The notes under the pieces are model-generated. The model did no database searches and was not told the origin of the DNA. It worked only from the letters and a program-made list of their open reading frames with translations. 64,000 nucleotides of DNA, taken from contig NZ_SWMS01000003.1 of NCBI RefSeq assembly GCF_005146945.1, positions 248,001-312,000 on the forward strand, read 5' to 3'. Numbering within the stretch: the first letter of the stretch is position 1; each line of letters opens with the position of its first letter. The position numbers were made by a program, and so were the translations under genes. The DNA comes from Prauserella endophytica. Its GTDB lineage: Bacteria; Actinomycetota; Actinomycetes; Mycobacteriales; Pseudonocardiaceae. Below, one piece after another: positions 42,501-51,140 of the stretch.

Positions 42501-43396
42501 TGCGGCCCTACCGTTCCGTGCTGTTCCTCCCAGGCCACCGCCCGTCGTGGGTGGGCAAGGCGCTCGCGGCAGGCGCGGACGCGCTGGTGCTCGACCTCGA
42601 GGACTCGGTGCCCGCGGGGGAGAAGGAGGCCGCGAGGGCCACGGTCGCGGAGTCGATCGGGCGCATCCGCGAGACACACGCGGACGTGGGCGTGTTCGTG
42701 CGCGTCAACCCGCTCGACACGAAGCTCACCGGCGGCGACCTCGAAGCCGTGGTCGTACCCGGCCTCACGGGCGTCTTCGCGCCCAAGATCGAGCGGGCCA
42801 CCGACGTGCTGCGGTACGACGCGCTGCTCGACCACTTCGAGACCCGCAACGGGGTTTCCGGGCTGGAGTACATCGTGCCGGTGGAGACGGTCGGCGCCAT
42901 CCACAACTGCCGCGAGGTCGCAACGGCCTCGGCGAGGGTCGGCGCGATGATCGGCCCCACCGCCGAGCACGCCGACATCGCGCGCGCGGTGGGTTACGAG
43001 TGGACCCCGGAGGGCACCGAGACCCTCTACCACCGCAGCCGCATCCTGCTCGCCTGCCGCGAGGCGGGCATCCACGCGCTGACGGGGCTGTGGGAGGACC
43101 TGGCCGATCTCGACGGGCTGCGCGAGTTCGCCCGCGGGGGCAGGCAGCTCGGCTTCCGCGGCATGATCGCGATCCACCCGAGCCACGTGCCCGTGATCAA
43201 CGACGTGTTCTCTCCGTCGGCGGCCGACGTCGAGTTCTACTCAGGACTCGTCGAGGCCTACGAGAAGGCCGCCGCCGAGGGCACGGGCGCGCTGCGCTAC
43301 CGCGGCGTGCACATCGACAGGGCCCACTACGACAAGGCGGTGGACTGGCTGGCACGCGCGGAGGCCATCGCCTCGAACGAGAAGAGCGGTGACTGA
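42500..43396 (+). CDS. CitE/HpcH-like CoA-ester lyase
   Basis: The 298-residue TIM-barrel protein matches the HpcH/HpaI-citrate lyase beta family: RSVLFLPGHRP, LVLDLEDSVP (residues 30-37), VPVETVGAI with the metal Glu. Where malyl-CoA lyases have a GxxDL metal Asp, it has IGPTAEHADIARAVG, a variant. Such enzymes cleave malyl-, citramalyl- or methylmalyl-CoA to acetyl- or propionyl-CoA and glyoxylate or pyruvate. With the following MaoC it forms a hydratase-lyase pair for a mesaconyl/itaconyl-type dicarboxyl-CoA. Confidence 0.82.
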   Translation: MRPYRSVLFLPGHRPSWVGKALAAGADALVLDLEDSVPAGEKEAARATVAESIGRIRETHADVGVFVRVNPLDTKLTGGDLEAVVVPGLTGVFAPKIERATDVLRYDALLDHFETRNGVSGLEYIVPVETVGAIHNCREVATASARVGAMIGPTAEHADIARAVGYEWTPEGTETLYHRSRILLACREAGIHALTGLWEDLADLDGLREFARGGRQLGFRGMIAIHPSHVPVINDVFSPSAADVEFYSGLVEAYEKAAAEGTGALRYRGVHIDRAHYDKAVDWLARAEAIASNEKSGD

Positions 43397-43859
43397 CATG
43401 CGCGGCCTCTACTTCGAGGAGTTCGAGATCGGCGCGGAGTACAAACACGCGTTCCGCCGCACGATCACCGAGATGGACAACGTCATGTTCACCTCGCTGA
43501 CCATGAACGTCGCACCGCTGCACCTCGACGAGGAGTACGCGAAGACGACGGTGCACGGCGCGCGGGTGCTCAACAGCCTGTTCACCGTGGCGCTCATCGG
43601 CGCGTTCCACGTGCCCGAGCTGACCATGGGAACCACGCTGGGCAACCTCGGCTACGACAGGATCACGTTCCCGCACCCGGTGTTCCACGGCGACACCCTG
43701 CGGGCTGAGACGACCATTGTGGACAAACGAGAGTCCAGGAGCCGCGACGACTCCGGGGTCGTCTGGTTCGAGCACCGGGGATACAACCAGAACGACGTGC
43801 TGGTCTGCGAGATGCGCCGCGTCGGTCTGATGCTCAAGAAGCCGAAGGAAGGTGTCTGA
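43389..43859 (+). CDS. MaoC dehydratase, mesaconyl-CoA hydratase-like
   Basis: The 156-residue protein begins GLYFEEFEIG and has the motif TMNVAPLHLDEEYA, in which the usual active-site Asp is Met/Asn-shifted, as I recall for mesaconyl- or itaconyl-CoA hydratase relatives. His in PLH is retained. It is expected to add water to an unsaturated dicarboxyl-CoA. GTG 43389 overlaps the lyase by eight bases; ATG 43398 is an alternative. Stop overlaps the ALDH start. Confidence 0.78.
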   Translation: MTDMRGLYFEEFEIGAEYKHAFRRTITEMDNVMFTSLTMNVAPLHLDEEYAKTTVHGARVLNSLFTVALIGAFHVPELTMGTTLGNLGYDRITFPHPVFHGDTLRAETTIVDKRESRSRDDSGVVWFEHRGYNQNDVLVCEMRRVGLMLKKPKEGV

Positions 43860-45310
43860 TGGAACGGGACTTCGTGCCGGACGTGCGCACGCTGACCATC
43901 GGGAACAAGCCGGTCGAGCCGGCCGGTGACCGGTGGGACGTCGCCAACCCGGCGACCGAGGAGGTCATCGCCACCGTCGGGGGCGCGTCGGCGGACCAGG
44001 TCGACCAGGCCGTCCGCGCGGCGCGGGACGCGTTCGACGGCTGGGCCGCGCTCTCCGGTGAGGAGCGCTCCGCCGCGATCCACCGGCTCGCCGACGTGCT
44101 GGAGTCGAGGACCGACCAGCTGCTGGCCTCGATCGTCAACGAGGTGGGCACGCCGGTGTCGCTCGCCGAGTTCATGCAGGTCAAGATGGGGCTCGGGCAC
44201 CTGCGCTGGCAGGCGGACGCGGCGAAGAAGGACCGTACGCAGCACCTCGGCGCCTACGACGTGCCGGTGCCGACGATGAGCGACGTGACCCACTACCCGG
44301 TGGGTGTCGTCGCCGCGATCACCGGCTACAACTACCCGCTCAATCTCGCGATCTTCAAGTTCGGCGCCGCGCTCGCGGCCGGCTGCACCGTGGTGCTGCT
44401 GCCCTCGCCGCGGACGCCGCTGACCACGCTGTTCTTCGGTGATCTCTCCCGCGAGGCCGGGCTGCCCGACGGCGTGTTCAACGTGATCATCGGCGGCGCC
44501 GACGTCGGGCAGCTGCTCTCGTCGCACCCCGGCGTGGACAAGGTGTCGTTCACCGGCTCCGACACGGTCGGCGCCAAGATCATGGAGCAGGCCGCGGCGA
44601 ACCTGTCCGGCGTCACGCTGGAGCTCGGCGGCAAGTCGGCCAACATCGTGCTGCCCGGCTGCGACGTCGAGGACTTCGCCGTGGAGATGCACCTGCGCTG
44701 GTCGCGCAACGGCGGGCAGGGCTGCGCGGCGCTGGCCCGGCTGCTCGTGCACGAGAGCCTGTACGACCGGTTCCTCGAAGCGGGCGCGGCCGCGTTCGAC
44801 CAGATGAAGGTCGGCGACCCCTGGGACCCGGCGACCAACATCGGCCCGATGATCCGGCCCGACCACCGCGAGCGCGTGCAGGGCTTCATCGACGCCTCAC
44901 TCGCCGACGGCGGCGAGGTGCTGCTTTCGGTCGGCACCCCGGTGCCGGACAAGGGCTACTTCATCAACCCGGTGCTGCTGGGTGGCCTGCCGCACACGGC
45001 GAGGGCCGTGCAGCAGGAGATCTTCGGCCCCGTGGCCGTGATCCTGCCCTTCCGCGACACCGACGAGGCGATCCGGCTCGCCAACGACACGGCGTTCGGC
45101 CTCGCGGCGAACGTGTGGGCGCCAGATCTCGGCGAGGGCCGCCGGGTCGCCGAACGCCTGCGGGCGGGCACCGTCTGGATCAACGGCGGTGGCGCCATGC
45201 GCCCCGACGCGCCGTTCGGCGGGTCAGGCCGCTCCGGCATCGGCAGGGAGATCGGTGAGTGGGGCATCCACGAATACCTGGAACCGCGGCACATCCAATG
45301 GCGCGTCTAG
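43859..45310 (+). CDS. Aldehyde dehydrogenase family protein
   Basis: The 483-residue ALDH has Asn158 in GYNYPL, Glu255 in LELGGKS and catalytic Cys289 in GGQGCAAL. The Lys that holds NAD(P) ribose or phosphate in most ALDHs (VLKPS) is Leu181 here (VLLPSPRTPL), so cofactor binding may differ. The last residues keep PFGGSGRSGIGRE. It would oxidise an aldehyde or semialdehyde of the pathway. Operon position between MaoC and CoA transferase. Confidence 0.84.
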   Translation: MERDFVPDVRTLTIGNKPVEPAGDRWDVANPATEEVIATVGGASADQVDQAVRAARDAFDGWAALSGEERSAAIHRLADVLESRTDQLLASIVNEVGTPVSLAEFMQVKMGLGHLRWQADAAKKDRTQHLGAYDVPVPTMSDVTHYPVGVVAAITGYNYPLNLAIFKFGAALAAGCTVVLLPSPRTPLTTLFFGDLSREAGLPDGVFNVIIGGADVGQLLSSHPGVDKVSFTGSDTVGAKIMEQAAANLSGVTLELGGKSANIVLPGCDVEDFAVEMHLRWSRNGGQGCAALARLLVHESLYDRFLEAGAAAFDQMKVGDPWDPATNIGPMIRPDHRERVQGFIDASLADGGEVLLSVGTPVPDKGYFINPVLLGGLPHTARAVQQEIFGPVAVILPFRDTDEAIRLANDTAFGLAANVWAPDLGEGRRVAERLRAGTVWINGGGAMRPDAPFGGSGRSGIGREIGEWGIHEYLEPRHIQWRV

Positions 45311-45345
45311 GCACCGCGAGTCCGAGAGCACGAAAGTAGGGGAGC

Positions 45346-46563
45346 ATGGCAGCGACCAGATCCACAGGCGCGGGGCCGCTCGCGGGCGTGCGGGTGCTCG
45401 AGCTCGGCGCCGGATACGCCGCGCCGACCACGGGCCGGATGCTGCGCGACTTCGGCGCTGACGTGGTCAAGGCCGAGGATCCGGGCAACGGGGACTACGC
45501 GCGGCAGTGGGTGCCGCAGAAGGACGGGCTCTCACTCGGCTTCTGCAGGCTCAACGCCGGCAAACGGTCGGTGGGCATCGACCTGCGCTCGGAGAAGGGG
45601 CGCGACGTGGTGCGGCGACTGGCGTCCACTGTGGACGTCGTCGTGGAGTCGTTCCGGCCGGGCAGGCTCGAGGGCTGGGGGCTCGGCTACGACGTCCTCA
45701 GCGCGGACAACCCCGGCCTGGTGCTGACGCGGGTCTCCGGCTTCGGCCAGACCGGCCCGTACCGCTCCCGGCCGGGCTTCGGCACCGTGGCGGAGACCTC
45801 CAGCGGGTTCGCCCAGATCAACGGCTGGCCCGAGCTGCCGCCCACGGCGCCGCCGTTCGGCTTCGCCGACTCGATCGCGGGCATCTCGGCGGCCATGGGC
45901 ACGGCGATGTCGCTGTTCCGCCGCGAGCGCACCGGTGAGGGCGACGTGGTGGACGTGGCACTGTACGAGCCGCTGATGTTCATCATCGGCGACATGATGC
46001 TCAAGTACACCTCGCTCGGTGAGGTGCAGGGCCGCATCGGCAACGACACCGGCGCGGCCTCGCCCCGCGGCATCTACCAGGCCGCGGACGGCAAGTACCT
46101 GTCGATCGCCGCGTCCAACCAGGCGATCGCCGCGCGCCTGTTCGCGGCGATGGGGCAGCCCGAGCTGGTCGAGGACCCCCGCTTCGCCACCAACTCGGCG
46201 CGACTGGCGAACAACGAGCTGGTGCAGAAGCACGTGGCCGACTGGGTGCGGTCGCTGCCGAGGGCGGAGGCGCTGCGGATCCTGGAGGAGCACGACGTGG
46301 TCAACGCGCCCGTCAACGACGCCTCCGACATCGTCACCGACCCGCACTTCCTCGAGCGCACGCTGGTGGGCATCACCGGCGAGCACGGTCTCGGCTCGGT
46401 GCTCATGCCAGGGCCGGTGCTGCACCTGGCCAGCTACGACGGTCCCGGCTACGACGGCGTGCCGACCGTGGGGCAGCACACACGGGAGGTGCTCGGCGGG
46501 CGGCTCGGCCTCGGTGAGGGCGAGCTGGCCACGCTCGGCGCGGAGGGCGTCGTCACCAGCTGA
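45346..46563 (+). CDS. CaiB/BaiF-type (type III) CoA transferase
   Basis: The 405-residue protein has VRVLELGAGYAAPTTGRMLRDFGADVVKAE at the start and the conserved Asp175 in GFADSIAG that forms the aspartyl-CoA thioester. It moves CoA between acids, for example from succinyl- or acyl-CoA to the pathway acid, without ATP. It is the last gene of the plus operon; GGGGAG precedes ATG 45346, and a strong hairpin follows. Confidence 0.86.
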   Translation: MAATRSTGAGPLAGVRVLELGAGYAAPTTGRMLRDFGADVVKAEDPGNGDYARQWVPQKDGLSLGFCRLNAGKRSVGIDLRSEKGRDVVRRLASTVDVVVESFRPGRLEGWGLGYDVLSADNPGLVLTRVSGFGQTGPYRSRPGFGTVAETSSGFAQINGWPELPPTAPPFGFADSIAGISAAMGTAMSLFRRERTGEGDVVDVALYEPLMFIIGDMMLKYTSLGEVQGRIGNDTGAASPRGIYQAADGKYLSIAASNQAIAARLFAAMGQPELVEDPRFATNSARLANNELVQKHVADWVRSLPRAEALRILEEHDVVNAPVNDASDIVTDPHFLERTLVGITGEHGLGSVLMPGPVLHLASYDGPGYDGVPTVGQHTREVLGGRLGLGEGELATLGAEGVVTS

Positions 46564-46567
46564 CCCG

Positions 46568-46606
46568 GTGGCGCGCCGGGGCCGTGCGGTGGCCCCGGCG
46601 CGCCAC
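46568..46606. terminator. Bidirectional hairpin terminator
   Basis: Perfect 16-bp arms (46568-46583 and 46591-46606; the left arm contains TGGCGCGCCGGGGCC) enclose a seven-base loop between the convergent CoA transferase and SDR genes, five bases after one stop and two before the other. Confidence 0.82.
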
Positions 46607-46608
46607 GG

Positions 46609-47373
46609 TCAGGGCTGGCCGCCGTCCACGGTGAGCACGGCGCCCGTGGTGTAGCTGGAGGCGTCGCTGGCCAGGTAGACGGCCATGCCGACGATCTCGT
46701 CGGGCTGGCCGCCGCGGCGCAGCGCGAAGCCCTGCGCCCGCTGGGCGAATGTCTCGGGGTCCCACGACGCGCTGACGTCGGTGTGGAACGTGCCCGCCAT
46801 GATCGCGTTGCAGCGCACCGAGGGGCCGAATGCGTGGGCGAAGCCGATGGTGACGGCGTTGAGGCCGGCCTTGGCGGCGGCGTAGGGCACCACGGCGGGC
46901 CGGGGGTGCGCGGCGGCGGCGCTGCTGATGTTGATGATGGAGCCGCCGCTTCCCCGCGCCATGCGGGTGCCCACCAGCGCGGACAGCCGGAACGGGCCCT
47001 TGAGGTTGACGCCGAGGACCTTGTCGAACAGCTCCTCGCTCACGCCGTCGAGGCTGTCGTAGAGCGGCGACATGCCCGCGTTGTTGACGAGCACGTCGAC
47101 GTGGCCGAACCGGTCGTAGGCGGCGTCGACCAGGGCCTCCAGCCCGCCCCAGCGCCCGACGTGCGCGCTCACGGGCAGGGCGGCGCGTCCGGTCTCACGC
47201 TCCACCTCGGCGGCGGTCCGCTCGCACGAGTCGAGGTTGCGGCTGGCGATCACCACGTCGGCTCCCGCTCGGGCGAGGCCGAACACCATCGCCCTGCCGA
47301 GGCCCCTGCTGCCGCCGGTCACCAGCGCGACCCTGCCGGTCAGGTCGAACGCCGTCGTCGGATCGAACGTCAC
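46609..47373 (-). CDS. SDR oxidoreductase
   Basis: The 254-residue classical SDR has VTGGSRGLGRAM, NNAG, SSAAAAHPRPAVVPYAAAKAG with catalytic Ser, Tyr and Lys, and SYTTGAVLTVDGGQP. It is divergent from an acyl-CoA dehydrogenase, and their shared promoter holds the island's operator motif, so it probably acts on a hydroxyacyl-CoA or alcohol of the same pathway. Start ATG 47373. Confidence 0.84.
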   Translation of the reverse strand: MTFDPTTAFDLTGRVALVTGGSRGLGRAMVFGLARAGADVVIASRNLDSCERTAAEVERETGRAALPVSAHVGRWGGLEALVDAAYDRFGHVDVLVNNAGMSPLYDSLDGVSEELFDKVLGVNLKGPFRLSALVGTRMARGSGGSIINISSAAAAHPRPAVVPYAAAKAGLNAVTIGFAHAFGPSVRCNAIMAGTFHTDVSASWDPETFAQRAQGFALRRGGQPDEIVGMAVYLASDASSYTTGAVLTVDGGQP

Positions 47374-47400
47374 GAAGCCTCCTCTTGAATGTATTCCTTG

Positions 47401-47415
47401 TTATGGTAATCATAG
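47401..47415. promoter_or_regulatory. Operator-like motif between SDR and acyl-CoA dehydrogenase
   Basis: TTATGGTAATCATAG in the 79-bp divergent gap matches the shared 15-bp motif. The gap is strikingly AT-rich. Confidence 0.55.
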
Positions 47416-47452
47416 ATAGTCGCGAAGTGAAGCCGAGGACGAAGGAGTACCG

Positions 47453-48607
47453 GTGGGCGAGACGCACGAGCAACCCCTGTTCGAGCTCCCTGCGCCGTAC
47501 CGCGCGCTGCAGGACGAGGCGAGGGGGTTCGCCGCATCGGTACGCGATATCGCGGAGCGGGCCGACGAGGCCGACGACATCGACCCGGAGATGCGCAAGC
47601 GGCTGGCGGAGACGGGGCTGGCCTCGATCATGGTCCCGGCCGAGTTCGGCGGCCGCCACGCGGAGGTCGACTCCCTGGCGGTGACCGTGGTGCGCGAGGC
47701 GTTCGCCGCGGAGAGCGCGCACCTCGACTCGCTGCTCGGCATGCAGGGCATCGGCAGCTACGCCATCGGCAAGGGCGGCAGCCGCCAGTTGCGCGAGGAG
47801 TGGCTGCCGAAGGTCGCCAGGCTGGAGGCCATCGCCGCGCTGGCGCTGACCGAGCCCGGGGTCGGCTCCGACCTCAAGGCACTGTCCACATCGGTCACCG
47901 AGCGTGACGGCGAGCTGGTGGTCAACGGCCACAAGTCCTTCATCACCAACGCCGGCGACGCGGACTTCTACTGCGTGCTCGCCCGCGAGGGCGAGGGCTA
48001 CTCGCTCGTGCTGGTGCCGGCCGCGGCGCCCGGCGTCTCGGTGGAGAAGGCGCACCAGATCATCGCGCCGCACGTGCTCGGCGACGTGCTCCTCCACGAC
48101 GTGCGGGTGCCGGCGGGCAACCGGCTGGGGGAGCCGGGCAAGGGCTTCTCGCTGGTGCTCGCCACGCTCGCGACGTTCCGGGTCTCGGTGGCGGGCGCCG
48201 CGGTGGGGCTCGCACAGGCGGCGCTGGAGGAAGCCGTCCCGCACGCGGCGGGCCGCGAGCAGTTCGGCGTGAGCCTCGCGCGGCTCGGCTCGGTTCCCGG
48301 CAACCTCGCTCTTTCGTGGACCGACATCGAGGGCGCGCGAACGCTCACCTACCGTGCAGCGGCCGCCGCGGCCCGTGACCCGCTCGGCAACCTGCACCTG
48401 TCCTCGATGGCGAAGGTCGCCGCGACGGAGGCGGCGGCGCGGGTGGTGGACCGGTGCGTGCAGACGATGGGCCGGTTCGGGCTCGTGCGCGGCAGCAAAA
48501 TCGAACGCCTGTACCGCGAGGCGCGGCCGATGCGCATCTACGAGGGGTCCACGGAGGTCATCCTCGACTCACTCGCCAAGCAACTCGTAAAACGCTTGAC
48601 CAAATAG
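47453..48607 (+). CDS. Acyl-CoA dehydrogenase, canonical Glu
   Basis: The 384-residue enzyme has ALTEPGVGSDLKALS, FITNAGDADFY and, unlike the other two in the island, the medium-chain-type base Glu364 in IYEGSTEVI. The Arg-containing QTMGRFGLVRGSKIERLYREAR is typical. It probably handles a straighter acyl-CoA. GTG 47453 is used. It is divergent from the SDR at 46609 and followed by a GntR gene. Confidence 0.85.
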   Translation: MGETHEQPLFELPAPYRALQDEARGFAASVRDIAERADEADDIDPEMRKRLAETGLASIMVPAEFGGRHAEVDSLAVTVVREAFAAESAHLDSLLGMQGIGSYAIGKGGSRQLREEWLPKVARLEAIAALALTEPGVGSDLKALSTSVTERDGELVVNGHKSFITNAGDADFYCVLAREGEGYSLVLVPAAAPGVSVEKAHQIIAPHVLGDVLLHDVRVPAGNRLGEPGKGFSLVLATLATFRVSVAGAAVGLAQAALEEAVPHAAGREQFGVSLARLGSVPGNLALSWTDIEGARTLTYRAAAAAARDPLGNLHLSSMAKVAATEAAARVVDRCVQTMGRFGLVRGSKIERLYREARPMRIYEGSTEVILDSLAKQLVKRLTK

Positions 48608-48673
48608 GTCGCGACACTCGCCGGGGCGCCTGCGCCGCCTGCCGCCGGTCACGCCGGTATGCTGCGATTCATT

Positions 48674-49420
48674 ATGACTGACAATGCGGCGTCCGGCGCG
48701 GCATGGGAACGCCGGAGCGAGAAGGTTTCGGCCATCATCGCCAGGGAGATCGTGCGCGACATCGCCAAGCGCGATCTCAAGCCCGGCGACATGCTGGAGT
48801 CGGAAAGCGTCATGCTCCAGCGCTACCAGGTGGCGCGCGCCTCGCTGCGGGAGGCGCTGCGCGTACTGGAGACCCACGGGCTCGTCCGGATGAAGCCCGG
48901 CCCCGGCGGCGGCCCCGTGGTGTCGGAAGTGGACAGTCGCGAGTTCGGGCGGATGGCCACGCTGTTCTTCCAGGTGCTCGGCATCCAGTTCAGCGAGCTG
49001 GTGGAGGCCCGGCTGATCATCGAGCCGCTCATCGCCCGGCTGGCCGCGCAGCGGCACGACCCGGACGACAACGACGAGTTGCGCGCGATCGTCAAGCAGG
49101 GCTTCGAGGCGAGCACCGACGCCGAGTGGCTGGTCGCGAGCAACGCGTTCCACGCGAAGGTGCTGTCGATGTCCGGCAACGGACTGCTCGACATCTTCGC
49201 CCGCGCGATGAAGGACATCTTCACCGAGCGGGCGTCCGGCGTGTACGTCGCGCGCAAGCGCGGGCATGTCCGCCGGGTGCACGCCGAGATCGCCGACGCG
49301 ATCATCGCGGGTGACGCGGAGGTGGCCGAGCGGCTCATGCACGAGCACATGAGCGAGTACGCCAAGACCGTGGCCCGGCGCGAACCGCAGCTCATGAACG
49401 AGGTCGTGGACTGGCGCTGA
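48674..49420 (+). CDS. GntR/FCD (FadR-like) regulator
   Basis: The 248-residue regulator has a winged helix at about 20-85 (LESESVMLQRYQVARASLREALRVLE) and an FCD domain (about 100-230). It is a clear relative of the regulator at 30871, with the same GPGGGPVV turn. ATG 48674 is preferred over ATG 48659, which is just upstream at a TATGCT-like -10. It lies among operons bearing the shared motif and is the second candidate to bind it. Confidence 0.84.
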   Translation: MTDNAASGAAWERRSEKVSAIIAREIVRDIAKRDLKPGDMLESESVMLQRYQVARASLREALRVLETHGLVRMKPGPGGGPVVSEVDSREFGRMATLFFQVLGIQFSELVEARLIIEPLIARLAAQRHDPDDNDELRAIVKQGFEASTDAEWLVASNAFHAKVLSMSGNGLLDIFARAMKDIFTERASGVYVARKRGHVRRVHAEIADAIIAGDAEVAERLMHEHMSEYAKTVARREPQLMNEVVDWR

Positions 49421-49447
49421 ACGGCGCTGACCGGCGCTGCCGCCTGG

Positions 49448-50239
49448 TCAGACGGCCAGACCGAGCACCCGCGCGAGGTTGCCGCCGAGGATGGCCTCCT
49501 CGGCGGCGTCGCCGAGCCCGAGCCGCCGGATCGCGGCGATCTCGGCGGCCGGGTCGGTCATCGGCCAGTCCGAGCCGAACACCACCCGCTCGGTGCCGTG
49601 CCGGGTGATGAACCGCCGCACCGTGTCCGGATCGACGTTCGCGACCGACGGGGGCCAGGAGGTCTCCAGCACGATCGGCAGGCCGCGCAGCTCCTCCTCG
49701 GCCTCGGCGAGCATGTGGTAGCCGCCGAAGTGACACGCGACGAGCCGCAGGTCGGGGAACGTCGTGACGATCTCGCGCAGCATCCTCGGGTTGCTCAGCG
49801 AGTTCACCTCGCCGCTGCCGCCCGCGCCGACGTGCGTGATCACCGGAATGTCGCTGCCGAACGCCTCGAACAGCTCCCACAGGCGCTCGTGCATCAGCCC
49901 GAAGCCCTGGAACAGCGGGTGCACCTTCACGCCGTGGATCCCGTGCCTGCGCAGACTCGCCAGGTTCTCCTCCACGGAGAGGTCCACGTGCACGGTGCCG
50001 AACGGCGTGAAACTGGCGCGGTCGAGCGAGGCCATGAACGCGTTGGTCGCGTCGACGTGGCGGGCCTGGCCGGCGACGCCGAGTGCGACGCTGTGCCCGA
50101 CCTCGCCGCCCGCCATCTGCGCCGCGAGTGTGCCTGCCTTTCCGTCGCCGACGGCGGTCAGCCCTGGCAGCCGGTTGGCCGTCAGCGCCTTCTCGGCGAT
50201 GCGGTCTGGCCAGATGTGCGTGTGCGCGTCGATGATCAC
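49448..50239 (-). CDS. Amidohydrolase-2 family protein
   Basis: The 263-residue TIM-barrel metal enzyme starts IIDAHTHIW with the first metal His pair, then has GVKVHPLFQGF, PVITHVGAGG, VACHFGGYH and FGSDWPMTDP. These fit the ACMSD/5-carboxyvanillate decarboxylase group, which decarboxylates or hydrolyses lactones such as PDC. GTG 50239 is chosen from GAGGCGGG upstream and the proper HTH start. It follows an SDR in a two-gene operon. A decarboxylase or lactonase role is inferred. Confidence 0.8.
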   Translation of the reverse strand: MIIDAHTHIWPDRIAEKALTANRLPGLTAVGDGKAGTLAAQMAGGEVGHSVALGVAGQARHVDATNAFMASLDRASFTPFGTVHVDLSVEENLASLRRHGIHGVKVHPLFQGFGLMHERLWELFEAFGSDIPVITHVGAGGSGEVNSLSNPRMLREIVTTFPDLRLVACHFGGYHMLAEAEEELRGLPIVLETSWPPSVANVDPDTVRRFITRHGTERVVFGSDWPMTDPAAEIAAIRRLGLGDAAEEAILGGNLARVLGLAV

Positions 50240-50261
50240 GGGTCCCGCCTCTCTCGGTCGT

Positions 50262-51002
50262 TCATTGCGCCAGGTAGCCACCGTCGGCGACGATCGCCTG
50301 TCCGGTGATCAGCTCGCACGTGGGTGAGCACAGCCAGACGTTGGTCTCGGCGATCTCCTCGGCCGTGCCGAGCCTGCCCAGCGGGCTCAGCCGCGCCGCC
50401 ATCGCCGCCTCGCTCTCGCCGCGGGCGGCCCTGGCCTCCCGCGCCATGGGCGTGTCGATCGCGCCGGGGCACACGGCGTTGACGCGGATGCCCTCGCTCG
50501 CGTGCTCCAGCGCGGCCGTCCGGGTCAGGCCGAGCACGCCGTGCTTGGCGGCCGTGTAGGCCGGGGAGCCTGCCTTGGCGCGCAGCGAGCGGACCGAGCC
50601 GACGTTGACGATCGCGCCGCCCTCGCCCTGCCGCCGCAGCCAGGCGAGCTCGTACTTGAGGCACAGCAGCACGCCGGTGAGGTTGACGGCGAGCAGGCGG
50701 TGCCACTCGCCGAGGTCGGTGTCGACGATCCCGGCCCGGTCGGGGGTGAGCGCCGCGTTGTTCACCGCGAAGTCGAGCCTGCCGAAGCGCTCGACCGCGG
50801 TGGCGACCATGGCCTCGGCGTCCTCCGGCCTGCTCACGTCGGTCTCGACGAAACAGCCGCCCGCCTCGGCCGCGGCGTGGCGGCCTGCCTCGGTGTCGAC
50901 GTCGGCGACCACGACCTGTGCGCCGGCGCGGGCGAAAGCGAGCACGGTCGCCCTGCCCATGCCACTGCCGCCGCCGGTCACCAGGGCGACTTTGCCATCC
51001 AT
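50262..51002 (-). CDS. SDR oxidoreductase
   Basis: This 246-residue SDR has VTGGGSGMGRATV, NNAA, SVRSLRAKAGSPAYTAAKHG and the final ITGQAIVADGG. ATG 51002 gives the usual N-terminus; 13 more in-frame codons (MTLAQLEIT...) run through AT-rich DNA and have a better placed GGAG, so the longer form is possible. It is divergent from the Liv operon and likely serves the same pathway. Confidence 0.83.
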   Translation of the reverse strand: MDGKVALVTGGGSGMGRATVLAFARAGAQVVVADVDTEAGRHAAAEAGGCFVETDVSRPEDAEAMVATAVERFGRLDFAVNNAALTPDRAGIVDTDLGEWHRLLAVNLTGVLLCLKYELAWLRRQGEGGAIVNVGSVRSLRAKAGSPAYTAAKHGVLGLTRTAALEHASEGIRVNAVCPGAIDTPMAREARAARGESEAAMAARLSPLGRLGTAEEIAETNVWLCSPTCELITGQAIVADGGYLAQ

Positions 51003-51102
51003 ATTGATGTTAATCGTTATCTCCAATTGAGCCAGTGTCAAGCAGCTGCACCGAAGGGCTGGACAACGACGGCGCCGCGGCTTACCGTGTGGAAACTCAT
51101 AC

Positions 51103-51121
51103 GAATCATAATCATAGATTC
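51103..51121. promoter_or_regulatory. Operator-like palindrome before the Liv operon
   Basis: GAATCATAATCATAGATTC is a 19-bp imperfect palindrome (GAATC...GATTC) and contains the shared motif at 51103-51117. It ends 19 bp before the GTG of the binding-protein gene. Confidence 0.6.
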
Positions 51122-51140
51122 GGTCCCCACGGAGGCGTCA

